Source: Calditrichota bacterium
GTDB lineage: Bacteria; Calditrichota; Calditrichia; Calditrichales; J004
DNA length: 53,221 bases
Assembly (NCBI GenBank): GCA_003696775.1
Contig: RFFS01000073.1
Coordinates: 1-53,221, forward strand
Direction of reading: 5' to 3'
The position numbers were made by a program, and so were the translations under genes. The notes under the pieces were generated by a model. The model did not search any database. It was not told where the DNA came from and saw only the letters and a program-made list of their open reading frames with translations. Each line of letters begins with the position of its first letter. Position 1 is the stretch's first letter. Positions 44,084-52,891 of the stretch are shown here, one piece after another.

Positions 44084-45704
44084 ACAAACCCATTGGACCC
44101 GATATATTCCGATCGGGCTGATTCTGTTGCTTGTATTAGCGCCCGCGACTGCTCTTTTCGCGCAGGGCAAGACCGTTTTTGCCGTAAAATATATCAGCGC
44201 GGAAAACGTTTATCTCAACGGCGGGGCGCGGGACAGCCTGGCGCAGGGTGATGAATGCACGGTATTGCACAACGGTAAGGAAATCGCCCGGTTGCGCGTG
44301 GCCTATGTCGCCGGTCATTCGGCTTCCTGTGAAATTCTGGAAAAAAAAGAGCCCATAAGCGCGGGAGATCGCGTGGTGGTGGTCAGGCGCGCCCCGCGCG
44401 TTTCGAATAAGAAGAAAGAAAAAACCGAAGCGGTGAAACAAGCGGCTCCCGTTAAAAAAAGAAAAAGACAACGTCGGTCCGCGGGGCCTAAAATCAGCGG
44501 ATACCTCTCGGCTCAATGGTACCGTTTTGACGACCTCGGCGCGGGCAACCGGGATTTTAATCAGCCAACCTTCCGTTTTAGTTTGCGCGCGCGCCGTTTG
44601 TTTGGCGATGCCTATACCCTGCGCATAAAAGCCCGTAGCCGTTACGACCAGCGACGCTACGCCAGTCGGACGGGCATTCCGGACAAGGAATGGCACAATC
44701 GGCTTTATGAAGTCTCTTTTCGTTATGAAAATGAAAACGCGCCGTTCAATTACGCCGTTGGTCGCGTGTTCTCCAACGCCTTCAGCGGTGTGGGGTACAT
44801 AGACGGCCTGATGGCGCAACACAATATCAATACCAACTGGCGCTGGGGGCTTTTTGGCGGTATCCAACCGGAATGGCAATACGCCGATGTCTCGGCCACC
44901 ATCCAAAAGTACGGTGTTTTTGCCTCATACAGCCTCGGCGATTTCCGTACCAGACGTTTTGCTTCCACCTTGTCGCTGGCCGGGGCGTACCATAACAGCG
45001 AGGTGAGCCGGGAATTTATGTATTGGCAAAACAGCTATACGGTCGGCAGCCGTCTGTACCTGTTTCAAAGTTTGGAATTGGACCTGAATCGCGATTGGAA
45101 ACAGACCACCACCCACGAATCGGTCAGCATGACGGGTTTGTATCTGAACGGGCGTTATCAATTCAACAATCAATGGTCGTTGGGCATGAGTTATGATAAT
45201 CGCAAGAATTATCTGACGTGGTTTTCCCGTGATTTGGCCGATAGTTTATTTGACGATGCTTTCCGTCAGGGTTTACGCCTGTCGGTCAACGGTCGTTTAT
45301 TCCGGAATTTCCGTGTTTACGGTAATGCCGGACTGCGCCATCGTCAGGATCAACCGGATATAACCTGGTCGTACATGGCCGGGGTTAACTGGAATCGTAT
45401 CATGCGCACGGCATTCAATTTTAATTTCCGATACGCCGGTTTCAACAATTTCTATACGATCGGCGTTAACCCGACGGTCTCCGCCGGGTGGCGGATGCGC
45501 GGCGGCCATCAGCTTCGGGCGTCCTACGGCTATTACGGATACACCTTAAAAGCCGATCAAAGTTTTAACCAGCGGCAATGGATGCGGTTTAATGCCGATT
45601 TCGAGCTGCCGGTTCGGATCTTTTTAAGCTCGGAATATCAATATGAATGGGGAGACGATTTAAACGGGCAACGTTTTTTTATTGAATTGGGATACAGGTT
45701 GTAG
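44076..45704 (+). CDS. Outer-membrane beta-barrel protein of the multiheme cluster
   Basis: 542 aa from ATG 44076, which overlaps the preceding stop by 8 nt. A signal peptide (YIPIGLILLLVLAPATALFA) leads to a small periplasmic beta-domain (about 30-110, KTVFAVKYISAENVYLNGG to AGDRVVVVRR). A very basic linker follows (KKEKTEAVKQAAPVKKRKRQ), then about 380 residues of alternating strands with aromatic girdle residues. It ends in the terminal strand FFIELGYRL, the usual barrel C-terminus. Position among the cytochromes suggests it houses or receives a multiheme wire, as MtrB-type porins do; sequence similarity to MtrB is not apparent. Confidence 0.85.
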   Translation: MIKQTHWTRYIPIGLILLLVLAPATALFAQGKTVFAVKYISAENVYLNGGARDSLAQGDECTVLHNGKEIARLRVAYVAGHSASCEILEKKEPISAGDRVVVVRRAPRVSNKKKEKTEAVKQAAPVKKRKRQRRSAGPKISGYLSAQWYRFDDLGAGNRDFNQPTFRFSLRARRLFGDAYTLRIKARSRYDQRRYASRTGIPDKEWHNRLYEVSFRYENENAPFNYAVGRVFSNAFSGVGYIDGLMAQHNINTNWRWGLFGGIQPEWQYADVSATIQKYGVFASYSLGDFRTRRFASTLSLAGAYHNSEVSREFMYWQNSYTVGSRLYLFQSLELDLNRDWKQTTTHESVSMTGLYLNGRYQFNNQWSLGMSYDNRKNYLTWFSRDLADSLFDDAFRQGLRLSVNGRLFRNFRVYGNAGLRHRQDQPDITWSYMAGVNWNRIMRTAFNFNFRYAGFNNFYTIGVNPTVSAGWRMRGGHQLRASYGYYGYTLKADQSFNQRQWMRFNADFELPVRIFLSSEYQYEWGDDLNGQRFFIELGYRL

Positions 45705-45706
45705 CT

Positions 45707-47020
45707 ATGCAGGAAAGTTATCTGATTTGGGGCGGCACGCTGTTTATGGCGCTGATCATCATTTTTCCTTTTATCCGGGCGCATCACAAAACACTTAAGA
45801 AAGATGAAGCGCGCAAAAAAGAAGCGGTCTTCCTCGGCGCCGACAAAACCATTGCCCAGCACCCGATCATCGATGAATACCGTTGCATTGGCTGCGGGGC
45901 CTGCGTGGATGCCTGCCCTGAAAATGATGTGCTGGGTATAGTCGCCGGCAAAGCCACCATCATTAACGGCTTAAAGTGTGTGGGGCACGGCATGTGCGCG
46001 GAAGCCTGCCCCGTGGAAGGTATAACCGTGGGCCTGGGTGATACGAGTAAACGCTCCGACCTGCCCTTTATCAGGGAAAACCGTGAAACCAATCTGCCCC
46101 GTGTGTACATTGCCGGAGAGCTGGGCGGGCTGGCATTGATAAAAAACGCCATCCGTCAGGGGCGCGAGGTGGCCCTGGATATCGCTGAACGAATCAAAAA
46201 GAACCCGGACATTCCCGCAAGCGATAATGCGGTCGATGTCATAATTGTGGGCGCCGGGCCATCCGGGATGAGCGCCGCCCTGACCGCCATCGAAAACAAT
46301 CTCACCTATCGACTGTTAGACCAGCAAGACCCCGGCGGCACCATTTTACAATATCCGCGAAAAAAACTGGTTATGACCAAACCGGTTACCATTCCCTTTT
46401 ACGGAACCCTGACCAAACCGGAATACTCAAAGGAAGAGTTGTTGGATATTTGGTATGCCGTCATGGATAAATCCGGCCTAAAAGTGGAAACGGGATGCAA
46501 ACTGACCGGTTTGCAGGAGGAGGGCGCGTATTACCGGGTGACCACCAACAATGGCAGCTTTAAAAGCCGCTATGTGGTTTTGGCTTTGGGACGGCGGGGA
46601 ACACCGCGCAAACTGGGCGTACCCGGCGAAGACAAACCCAAGGTCATGTACAAATTGATCGACGCCGAAACCTTTACGGACAATCATATTTTGGTGGTCG
46701 GCGGCGGGGACAGTGCCGTGGAAGCCGCCATGGGTCTGGCACGGCAAAAAGGAAACCGCGTGGTGCTTTCGTATCGCAAGGAAAAGTTCTTCCGCATTAA
46801 AAGACGGAACCAGGAGCGGCTGGAAGCCATGATCCATGATAAAAAAATCATGGTCTTATACAATTCCCACCTGCGACGCATAGACGATTCCGCCGTGGTG
46901 GTGGAATGGATGGGTGAAAAGAAAAAAATCCGTAATGACTATGTATTCATTTTTGCCGGCGGCGAACCGCCCTTTGAGTTACTTAAACAGTGCGGTATTC
47001 AATTCGGAACGACGGATTAA
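45707..47020 (+). CDS. Membrane-anchored ferredoxin/FAD-NAD(P)H oxidoreductase
   Basis: 437 aa. A single N-terminal helix (LIWGGTLFMALIIIFPFI) anchors the protein. Residues 55-105 hold two ferredoxin-like clusters. The first is complete: Cys60, 63, 66 and 70 in CIGCGACVDACP. The second reads CVGHGMCAEACP, with His where the second Cys is expected. A thioredoxin-reductase-like flavoprotein follows, with FAD motif IIVGAGPSGMSAA and NAD(P) motif LVVGGGDSAVEAA. The redox CxxC of thioredoxin reductase is absent, so it is more like a ferredoxin/flavin reductase. It starts 2 nt after the barrel gene. Its likely task is electron exchange between NAD(P)H and the membrane cytochrome. Confidence 0.88.
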   Translation: MQESYLIWGGTLFMALIIIFPFIRAHHKTLKKDEARKKEAVFLGADKTIAQHPIIDEYRCIGCGACVDACPENDVLGIVAGKATIINGLKCVGHGMCAEACPVEGITVGLGDTSKRSDLPFIRENRETNLPRVYIAGELGGLALIKNAIRQGREVALDIAERIKKNPDIPASDNAVDVIIVGAGPSGMSAALTAIENNLTYRLLDQQDPGGTILQYPRKKLVMTKPVTIPFYGTLTKPEYSKEELLDIWYAVMDKSGLKVETGCKLTGLQEEGAYYRVTTNNGSFKSRYVVLALGRRGTPRKLGVPGEDKPKVMYKLIDAETFTDNHILVVGGGDSAVEAAMGLARQKGNRVVLSYRKEKFFRIKRRNQERLEAMIHDKKIMVLYNSHLRRIDDSAVVVEWMGEKKKIRNDYVFIFAGGEPPFELLKQCGIQFGTTD

Positions 47021-47115
47021 GCCCTTCCCTTTTTCCCAATCGCGTTTTATATTCTTGTCCCCCATGCGTATTGCATAACAACCATCAAATTTTCTGTTTA
47101 AAAAAATATTTCAGG

Positions 47116-47156
47116 TATTGAAAACTGTTTATAAGTTCAATAATTTACATGGTAAA
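47116..47156. promoter_or_regulatory. Palindromes ahead of the MarR-type regulator gene
   Basis: Two inverted repeats lie between 62 and 22 nt before the start codon. TATTGAA (47116-47122) and TTCAATA (47136-47142) have a 13-nt spacer; TTTAC-ATG-GTAAA (47144-47156) is a perfect short palindrome. A possible promoter (TTGAAA 47119, TAATTT 47141) overlaps them. MarR proteins typically bind such sites to repress themselves. Confidence 0.4.
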
Positions 47157-47177
47157 CAATAAAACAAGGAAAGTGAA

Positions 47178-47633
47178 ATGACCGATCAAAATCTTGAATA
47201 CGAAATGGCCAACACCATCTTTTTGTTGCGCCAAAAATGCTATACCAAGGATATGTATTTTGTACGCTCTTTCAACATCACCATGGCGGAATACAATTGT
47301 CTGGTGATTTTTTTCAGTAAGGAAATCTACGCCATTAAAGATTTGGCCAAAGCCCTGGATATCACCCCCGGCGGCGTTACCCGCATCATTACATCTCTGG
47401 AAAAAAAGGGTATCGTCAAACGGCGCATTGGCGTGGAAGACCGGCGCAGAATCGATGTGCAACTGACCAAAAAAGGCCGGGATATGGTGGATAAACTGCG
47501 TCAGACTTCGATGGAAATGCATGGTAAAATTCTTTCCCGCCTGGAAGAACCCCATCGTGAGCCGGTGTTAAATGCTCTGCGTCAATTAACGGAAGCGATT
47601 GACGCCTGGGTGGAAGAACATAATCATAAATAA
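47178..47633 (+). CDS. MarR-family transcriptional regulator
   Basis: 151 aa with the MarR winged-helix layout. An N-terminal dimer helix is followed by helix-turn-helix AIKDLAKALDITPGGVTRIITSLEKKGIV and the wing RRIGVEDRRRIDVQLTKKGRD (quoted here as KALDITPGGVTRI and GVEDRRRIDVQLT). A C-terminal dimer helix ends the protein. AAGGAAAG precedes the ATG. It is 157 nt behind the electron-transfer operon on the same strand, with its own promoter region and operator-like palindromes. Control of the cytochrome operon is possible but untested. Confidence 0.92.
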   Translation: MTDQNLEYEMANTIFLLRQKCYTKDMYFVRSFNITMAEYNCLVIFFSKEIYAIKDLAKALDITPGGVTRIITSLEKKGIVKRRIGVEDRRRIDVQLTKKGRDMVDKLRQTSMEMHGKILSRLEEPHREPVLNALRQLTEAIDAWVEEHNHK

Positions 47634-47642
47634 ACCGCAAGG

Positions 47643-47674
47643 GCGCCGTTTACATTAAAACGGCGCTTTTTTTT
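47643..47674 (+). terminator. Rho-independent terminator after the MarR gene
   Basis: GCGCCGTTT (47643-47651) pairs with AAACGGCGC (47658-47666) over a 6-nt loop and is followed by eight T. It separates the MarR gene from the convergent cimA gene. Confidence 0.93.
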
Positions 47675-49307
47675 ACCAGGGATGATCCACGGCCGGGGAT
47701 GTAACACCGGTCAGGAATTCCAAATGCCCACGCGGCTTGTTCAGTTCCGCATGATATATTTTCCAGTTCAGGCTGTCGCATAAGGCTTGCAGGCTGGCCT
47801 GGATAATATTATTCGAAACACCCACGGTGCTCCATTGCCGGTCACCGTCGCTGCTTTCCACCAACACGCGTACCTGTGAAGCGGTGCCGCTTTTATCCCC
47901 CAACACACGCACCTTATAATCCGTTAATGTAATGTGCCCGATCTCCGGAAAAAAGCCGGTTAAGGCCTTGCGCAGGGCATTATCCAACGCGCTGACCGGC
48001 CCCTTGCCGTCCGCAGCAGTATGCGCTTCCTGCTCACCCACCCGTACCTTAAGGGCCGCTTCGGAAGTTTCCCGTCCTTCTTCATCGATGCGCACCGTCA
48101 CATGGGCGGAACATATATCAAAATAGGGCTTAAAGCGGTTCAGCTCAGCACGCAGCAGCAATTCGAAAGAAGCTTCCGCGCCGTCAAACTGGTAGCCCTG
48201 GTGTTCCATTTCCTTGATGCGCCTGACCATTTTCCTGCTAAAGGCCTTTTCTCCGGCATGCAACCCCAGCTCTTTGAGTTTATATCGGATATTGCTTTGA
48301 CCGGAAAGATCGGACACCCGGACATTCCGGTTGTTGCCCACTGTTTGCGGATCGATATGTTCATACATGCGCGGATCCTTGAGCACGGAACTGACATGGA
48401 TGCCCCCTTTATGGGTAAAAGCGGAACGCCCCACAAACGCCGAACGGTTATGGGGCGATAAATTGGCCCGTTCATAAACATATAGCGAAAGCGGCGTCAA
48501 CTTTTCCAGCGCCACCTTATGGCGGGTTGTGTATCCCATTTTCAGGATGAGGTTGGGTATCACCGTACACAAATTGGCGTTCCCGCAACGTTCACCTATG
48601 CCATTGATCGTCCCCTGTACATGCACGGCACCGGCGCGCACGGCGGCAAGGGTGTTGGCCGTGGCCAACTCACCGTCGTTATGAACATGTATGCCCAGCG
48701 GGCGATGTACCTGCCGCGCCACCTCACGAGTGATCATTTCCACTTCTTCCGTTAAAGCCCCGCCGTTGGTATCGCACAAAACCAGCCGGTCGGCGCCGGC
48801 CTGTTCCGCCGCCCTGAGCATGGTTAGGGCAAAATCGGGATCATCCTTATAGCCGTCAAAAAAATGTTCCGCGTCAAAAATCACTTCCCGGCCGTGTTCT
48901 TTTAAAAAAGAAACCGAGCGGGCAATCAGTTCTTCATTTTCGGCATCGCTTAATCCAAGAGTTTGGGATGAGTGAAAACGCCATGTTTTGCCAAAGATGG
49001 ATATCACCGGTGTTTCGGCGCGCAGCAATAAATTAAGGTTATTATCGCTGGCCACCTGATCCGGATAGCGGGCGGTGGAACCGAATGCACACATGCGGGC
49101 CTGCTTAAAACGCCTGCTTTTCACTTCCCGGAAAAACGCTTCATCCCGGGGTTTGCTGCCCGGCCAGCCGCCTTCTATGATATCGATCCCGAAATCATCC
49201 AGCTTTTCGGCTATGTGTAGCTTATCCTGTATGGAAAGATTGACACCTTCCCCCTGGGTACCGTCCCGCAGGGTGGTGTCGAACAGCTCGATACTATTTT
49301 TTTGCAT
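47673..49307 (-). CDS. cimA: Citramalate synthase
   Basis: 544 aa. The catalytic TIM-barrel starts [19 protein letters not shown], has the metal-binding HVHNDGELATANTLAA region, and [14 protein letters not shown]. The C-terminal allosteric (LeuA dimer) domain runs from about 385. The GTQGEG variant and 540-aa length distinguish CimA (TIGR00977-like) from 2-isopropylmalate synthase. It condenses pyruvate and acetyl-CoA to (R)-citramalate, the first step of the threonine-independent isoleucine route. Last gene of the leu operon, after leuD, and LeuC/LeuD can process its product. Confidence 0.93.
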   Translation of the reverse strand: MQKNSIELFDTTLRDGTQGEGVNLSIQDKLHIAEKLDDFGIDIIEGGWPGSKPRDEAFFREVKSRRFKQARMCAFGSTARYPDQVASDNNLNLLLRAETPVISIFGKTWRFHSSQTLGLSDAENEELIARSVSFLKEHGREVIFDAEHFFDGYKDDPDFALTMLRAAEQAGADRLVLCDTNGGALTEEVEMITREVARQVHRPLGIHVHNDGELATANTLAAVRAGAVHVQGTINGIGERCGNANLCTVIPNLILKMGYTTRHKVALEKLTPLSLYVYERANLSPHNRSAFVGRSAFTHKGGIHVSSVLKDPRMYEHIDPQTVGNNRNVRVSDLSGQSNIRYKLKELGLHAGEKAFSRKMVRRIKEMEHQGYQFDGAEASFELLLRAELNRFKPYFDICSAHVTVRIDEEGRETSEAALKVRVGEQEAHTAADGKGPVSALDNALRKALTGFFPEIGHITLTDYKVRVLGDKSGTASQVRVLVESSDGDRQWSTVGVSNNIIQASLQALCDSLNWKIYHAELNKPRGHLEFLTGVTSPAVDHPW

Positions 49308-49340
49308 GAAAGCTCACTCCTTCTGTTTACCGCCCCCCAT

Positions 49341-49904
49341 TCAGGTGGCGATCATACCCTGTTGACGGGCATAGGCAAACAATCCGCCCGCCGCGATAAT
49401 CGGACCCACATCGCCCAGTGGCCGCAGGGCATGGCTCTTCCCCTGCGTGCTGTTATACAGCCGGTTGGCCGCAGTGTCCAGCTCCAGTTGATCCCCCGTG
49501 GCGATTAGATCGCTTAAATCTTCTTCCGACTCATAGGGAATGACGAATCCCCCATCCACCGCGTTGCGATAAAAGATGCGGGCATAGGATGGCGCGATCA
49601 CGGCCCGGACACCCGCTTTTTGCAGGGCAAACGGGGCGTGTTCCCGCGAGGAACCGCAACCGAAATTATTCCCGGCGACGATGATGTTAAAAGAAGATCG
49701 CCACCGATCGCCTTCCGTAAAAGGGATATGTCCTTCGGGCAACCCGGCCAATGCGGGCGGCACCCCGGATAAAGCAAAACGTCCGTAATTCCGCGACTCT
49801 TCGGGATCACTCAAACTATACACCAGATGCTCGGCGGGAATGATCTGATCCGTATCGATGTTGGCACCGAGCACATAAGCCCGGCCTGTTATTTTTTGAT
49901 CCAT
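49341..49904 (-). CDS. leuD: 3-isopropylmalate dehydratase small subunit
   Basis: 187 aa. The aconitase swivel-domain motifs are clear: ANIDTDQIIPAEHL near the N-terminus and NNFGCGSSREHAP in the middle, followed by VIAPSYARIFYRNAVDGGF. With LeuC it isomerises 2-isopropylmalate to 3-isopropylmalate, and often citramalate to 3-methylmalate in the isoleucine route. The size fits the archaeal/CimA-linked type of LeuD (about 165-190 aa). It lies between leuC and cimA on the same strand. Confidence 0.95.
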   Translation of the reverse strand: MDQKITGRAYVLGANIDTDQIIPAEHLVYSLSDPEESRNYGRFALSGVPPALAGLPEGHIPFTEGDRWRSSFNIIVAGNNFGCGSSREHAPFALQKAGVRAVIAPSYARIFYRNAVDGGFVIPYESEEDLSDLIATGDQLELDTAANRLYNSTQGKSHALRPLGDVGPIIAAGGLFAYARQQGMIAT

Positions 49905-49931
49905 AACGTTTCCTGTTTCCTTTTTTTCGAT

Positions 49932-51230
49932 TTACATAAAATCCCGGGGATCGGTGATATGCCCGTTAACGGCCGACGCCGCGACGGTTAAGGCCGATGC
50001 CAGATAAACTTCCGATTTTTTGCTGCCCATACGGCCGGGGAAATTACGGTTGGTGGTGGAAATCACCACATCTTGATCCACGGAACGTCCGATGGTATCC
50101 GCCGGGCCGCCGAGACAGGCCGCGCAGGAGGAACGGGCGATGACACAACCGGCGTCTTCAAGAATTTCACGCAGCACAATACCCTTGTAGGTTTCCAGTT
50201 CCAACAGGCGCGCCACGCCGGTGCTGCCAGGTACCACAAAGGTCGGGACGCTTACTTTTTGGTTGATTAAGATCGACGCCGCCATGCGGAAATCGCTTAA
50301 CTTGCCACCGGTGCAGGAGCCGATGTAGGCTTTGGTTAGCGGCGTGCCCCGTACCGCGCGCACGGTATCGCGGTTATCCGGGCTGTGCGGTTTGGCCACC
50401 AGCGGCTCCATCGCAGCCACGTCATATCGATAGCTGGCCCGATAACGGGCGTCGCCATCACTTCGGAAAAGTTCGTACGGCGCGTTGCTGCGGGCTTTCA
50501 CATACGCTTCCGTTTTTTCATCGGCCGCGATGATTCCGTTCATGCCGCCCGCTTCGATGGCCATGTTGGTCAGGGTCATCCGCTCATCCATGGAGAGCGC
50601 CTGCACAGCCGAGCCGTCAAACTCCATCGCCCGATAGGTGGCGCCGTCCGTGCCGATATCGCCTAATATTTGCAGGATCATATCCTTGGCGGTGACATAC
50701 GGCGGGCTTTCGCCTTCAAAGGTAAAGCGCATGGAAGCGGGTACTTTTTCCCAAATGGTGCCGGTACCGAGAATAAAGGCGGCATCCGTGTTGCCCACAC
50801 CGGTAGAAAACAGCCCGAACGCACCCGAAGTGCAGGAATGGGAGTCGGTGCCAATCAGCACGGTACCCGGCAGGTTGTAGCCTTCTTCGGCCAGAGCGAT
50901 ATGGCACACACCTTTATAACGTTCACTCTGCACATCATAATAATTGGGCAGTTGCCTGTCCCGGGCAAATTCCCGCAAAATGCGTACATTCCGGTTAGCA
51001 TGCGGGTCTTCCGTAAAGATGTAATGATCCGGAAACATCACCACTTTTTCGCGGTCCCAGATGGCGGCGTTTTCACCAAATTCCTTTTGCCATATCTGAA
51101 AGGTGGGCGGGCCGCACACGTCATGGGTCATAAGTGTATCCACCTTTATCCAAATATTTTCGCCGGGCGTCACAACCGTTTTTCCGGCGGCTTTCGCCAA
51201 TATTTTCTCCGTGATGGTCATTGCGGGCAT
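49932..51230 (-). CDS. leuC: 3-isopropylmalate dehydratase large subunit
   Basis: 432 aa from the ATG at 51228-51230, which has AGGAGA 7 nt ahead; a TTG two codons upstream is less likely. Aconitase-family [4Fe-4S] ligands appear in IGSCTGGKLSDF and CAACLGGP, with substrate motifs GTDSHSCTSGAFG and NRNFPGRMGS. Length fits the shorter LeuC class paired with the LeuD seen downstream. The gene lies 5-11 nt after leuA. Cytoplasmic leucine synthesis, likely shared with the citramalate pathway. Confidence 0.96.
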   Translation of the reverse strand: MPAMTITEKILAKAAGKTVVTPGENIWIKVDTLMTHDVCGPPTFQIWQKEFGENAAIWDREKVVMFPDHYIFTEDPHANRNVRILREFARDRQLPNYYDVQSERYKGVCHIALAEEGYNLPGTVLIGTDSHSCTSGAFGLFSTGVGNTDAAFILGTGTIWEKVPASMRFTFEGESPPYVTAKDMILQILGDIGTDGATYRAMEFDGSAVQALSMDERMTLTNMAIEAGGMNGIIAADEKTEAYVKARSNAPYELFRSDGDARYRASYRYDVAAMEPLVAKPHSPDNRDTVRAVRGTPLTKAYIGSCTGGKLSDFRMAASILINQKVSVPTFVVPGSTGVARLLELETYKGIVLREILEDAGCVIARSSCAACLGGPADTIGRSVDQDVVISTTNRNFPGRMGSKKSEVYLASALTVAASAVNGHITDPRDFM

Positions 51231-51241
51231 GTCCAATCTCC

Positions 51242-52810
51242 TTAACCTGTATAAGCCCAGTCAATCGGGCGTGTGATATTTTGATTTTGTTCCACATGAT
51301 TTATGGCCATGATGAAAGCGCGGGCGCTGGCTTCCACCACATCGGTGGATACGCCCCTGCCGTTATAAGCGATGCCGTTCACACGGATGCGCAGCAAGGC
51401 CTCGCCCAGGGCGCCGCGCCCGGATGTTACGGAACGCACCTGATAGGATTCGATGGGGTAACTGTGATCCAGCGCCCGTTCGATGGCGTTGAACACAGCG
51501 GCCACCGGCCCGTCACCCGTGGCGGATTCTTCCCAGACGCGCTCTTCCCGGCGCAACCGTACCACAGCCGTGGGTATGGCATGGGTACCAAGATGCACCT
51601 GAAGGAAATCCAGAGTTAGCCCTTCTGTTGCGCGGGTAACGGAATCGCCCATCAGTACACGCAGGTCATCATCAAAGATTTCCTTTTTCTTATCCGCCAA
51701 ATCCGTGAAACGGCTGTACAGACGGTTCAATTCTTCTTCGTTGACGGTATAACCCAATTCCAGCAGCCGCGCCTTGAGGCCATGCCGGCCGGAATGGCGG
51801 CCCAACACGATCCGGGTTTCCGTTACGCCCACTTCTTCCGGGGTCATGATTTCATAGGTTTCACGGCTTTTCAGCATGCCATCCTGATGAATACCCGATT
51901 CATGGGCAAAAGCGTTGGCGCCCACAACGGCCTTATTGGGCTGCACAATCATGCCGGTGAAGCCGGACACCATGCGACTGGTATTATATATTTCCCGCGT
52001 TACAATGCCGGTGTGAAAGGGCATCCGGTCGCCGCGCACCTTCAGCGCCATGACAATCTCTTCCAGCGCGGCGTTACCGGCCCGTTCCCCGATACCGTTT
52101 ATCGTGCATTCGATTTGGCGCGCTCCGCCTTGCACACCGGCCAGGGAATTGGCCACCGCCAGTCCGAGATCGTTATGGCAATGCACGCTGATCACCGCCC
52201 GGTCAATGTGGGGAACACGACGGCGCAAGGCTTCGATTTTGGCGCGGTATTCCCCGGGCAGCGTATAACCGGTGGTATCGGGAATATTGACCGTGGTTGC
52301 GCCGGCTTCGATGGCCGCCGCGATCACCTCCGCCAAATAGACATCATCCGTGCGGCCGGCGTCCTCGGCGGAAAATTCCACATCGTCGCAAAAGGATTTG
52401 GCCAGTTGCACCGCCTCAACGGACATGCATATCACCGTCTGCCTTTTTTCGGACAAGGTGGCACCATATCGCGCGTCGCCGAATTTCCCCAGGATATGAT
52501 AATCCGATGTGCTGGAAAAGGTGTGAATACGCGGTTTCACCGCCTCCTTCAGAGCATCCCGGGCGGCCAGGATATCTTTTTCATGGGCGCGGGCCAGCGC
52601 CGCCACGCCAATCTCCACCGTTCCGGCTATGCGCCGCACGGCATCAAACTGCGCCGGGGATGAAACGGGAAATCCCGCTTCGATGACATCCACATTCAGT
52701 TTTTCCAGCTGACGGGCGATTTCCACTTTTTCCGGAACGGACAAAGCCGCGCCCGGCGATTGTTCGCCGTCCCGCAAGGTGGTGTCAAAAATAATGATGC
52801 GTTCCGTCAT
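51242..52810 (-). CDS. leuA: 2-isopropylmalate synthase
   Basis: 522 aa. The N-terminal barrel begins [19 protein letters not shown], with [17 protein letters not shown] for metal binding and [18 protein letters not shown]-terminal regulatory domain of about 130 aa follows ([18 protein letters not shown]), which binds leucine for feedback inhibition. It condenses 2-oxoisovalerate with acetyl-CoA, the committing step to leucine. The GEQSPGAAL motif separates it from the citramalate synthase at the end of the same operon. Confidence 0.97.
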   Translation of the reverse strand: MTERIIIFDTTLRDGEQSPGAALSVPEKVEIARQLEKLNVDVIEAGFPVSSPAQFDAVRRIAGTVEIGVAALARAHEKDILAARDALKEAVKPRIHTFSSTSDYHILGKFGDARYGATLSEKRQTVICMSVEAVQLAKSFCDDVEFSAEDAGRTDDVYLAEVIAAAIEAGATTVNIPDTTGYTLPGEYRAKIEALRRRVPHIDRAVISVHCHNDLGLAVANSLAGVQGGARQIECTINGIGERAGNAALEEIVMALKVRGDRMPFHTGIVTREIYNTSRMVSGFTGMIVQPNKAVVGANAFAHESGIHQDGMLKSRETYEIMTPEEVGVTETRIVLGRHSGRHGLKARLLELGYTVNEEELNRLYSRFTDLADKKKEIFDDDLRVLMGDSVTRATEGLTLDFLQVHLGTHAIPTAVVRLRREERVWEESATGDGPVAAVFNAIERALDHSYPIESYQVRSVTSGRGALGEALLRIRVNGIAYNGRGVSTDVVEASARAFIMAINHVEQNQNITRPIDWAYTG

Positions 52811-52826
52811 ACGTCGTCCTTTCTTT

Positions 52827-52886
52827 AAAAACAGAGCCGCCGGCCGGTGATAGCTCCAAACAACAATGCGGGAACCGGGGCTCTGT
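52827..52886 (-). terminator. Terminator-like hairpin between leuB and leuA
   Basis: On the minus strand ACAGAGCC (52879-52886) pairs with GGCTCTGT (52831-52838) and is followed by five T (52827-52831). The roughly 40-nt loop contains further pairing options (CCGGTTCCC, ACCGGCCGGCGG). It lies 5 nt after the leuB stop codon and would reduce or condition transcription into leuA. No leader peptide rich in Leu codons was seen. Confidence 0.6.
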
Positions 52887-52891
52887 AACGA

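Noticed and set aside
44136-44906. Minus-strand open frame opposite the outer-membrane barrel gene
   Set aside because: Antisense to a gene with a signal peptide and barrel pattern, and no independent coding signals.
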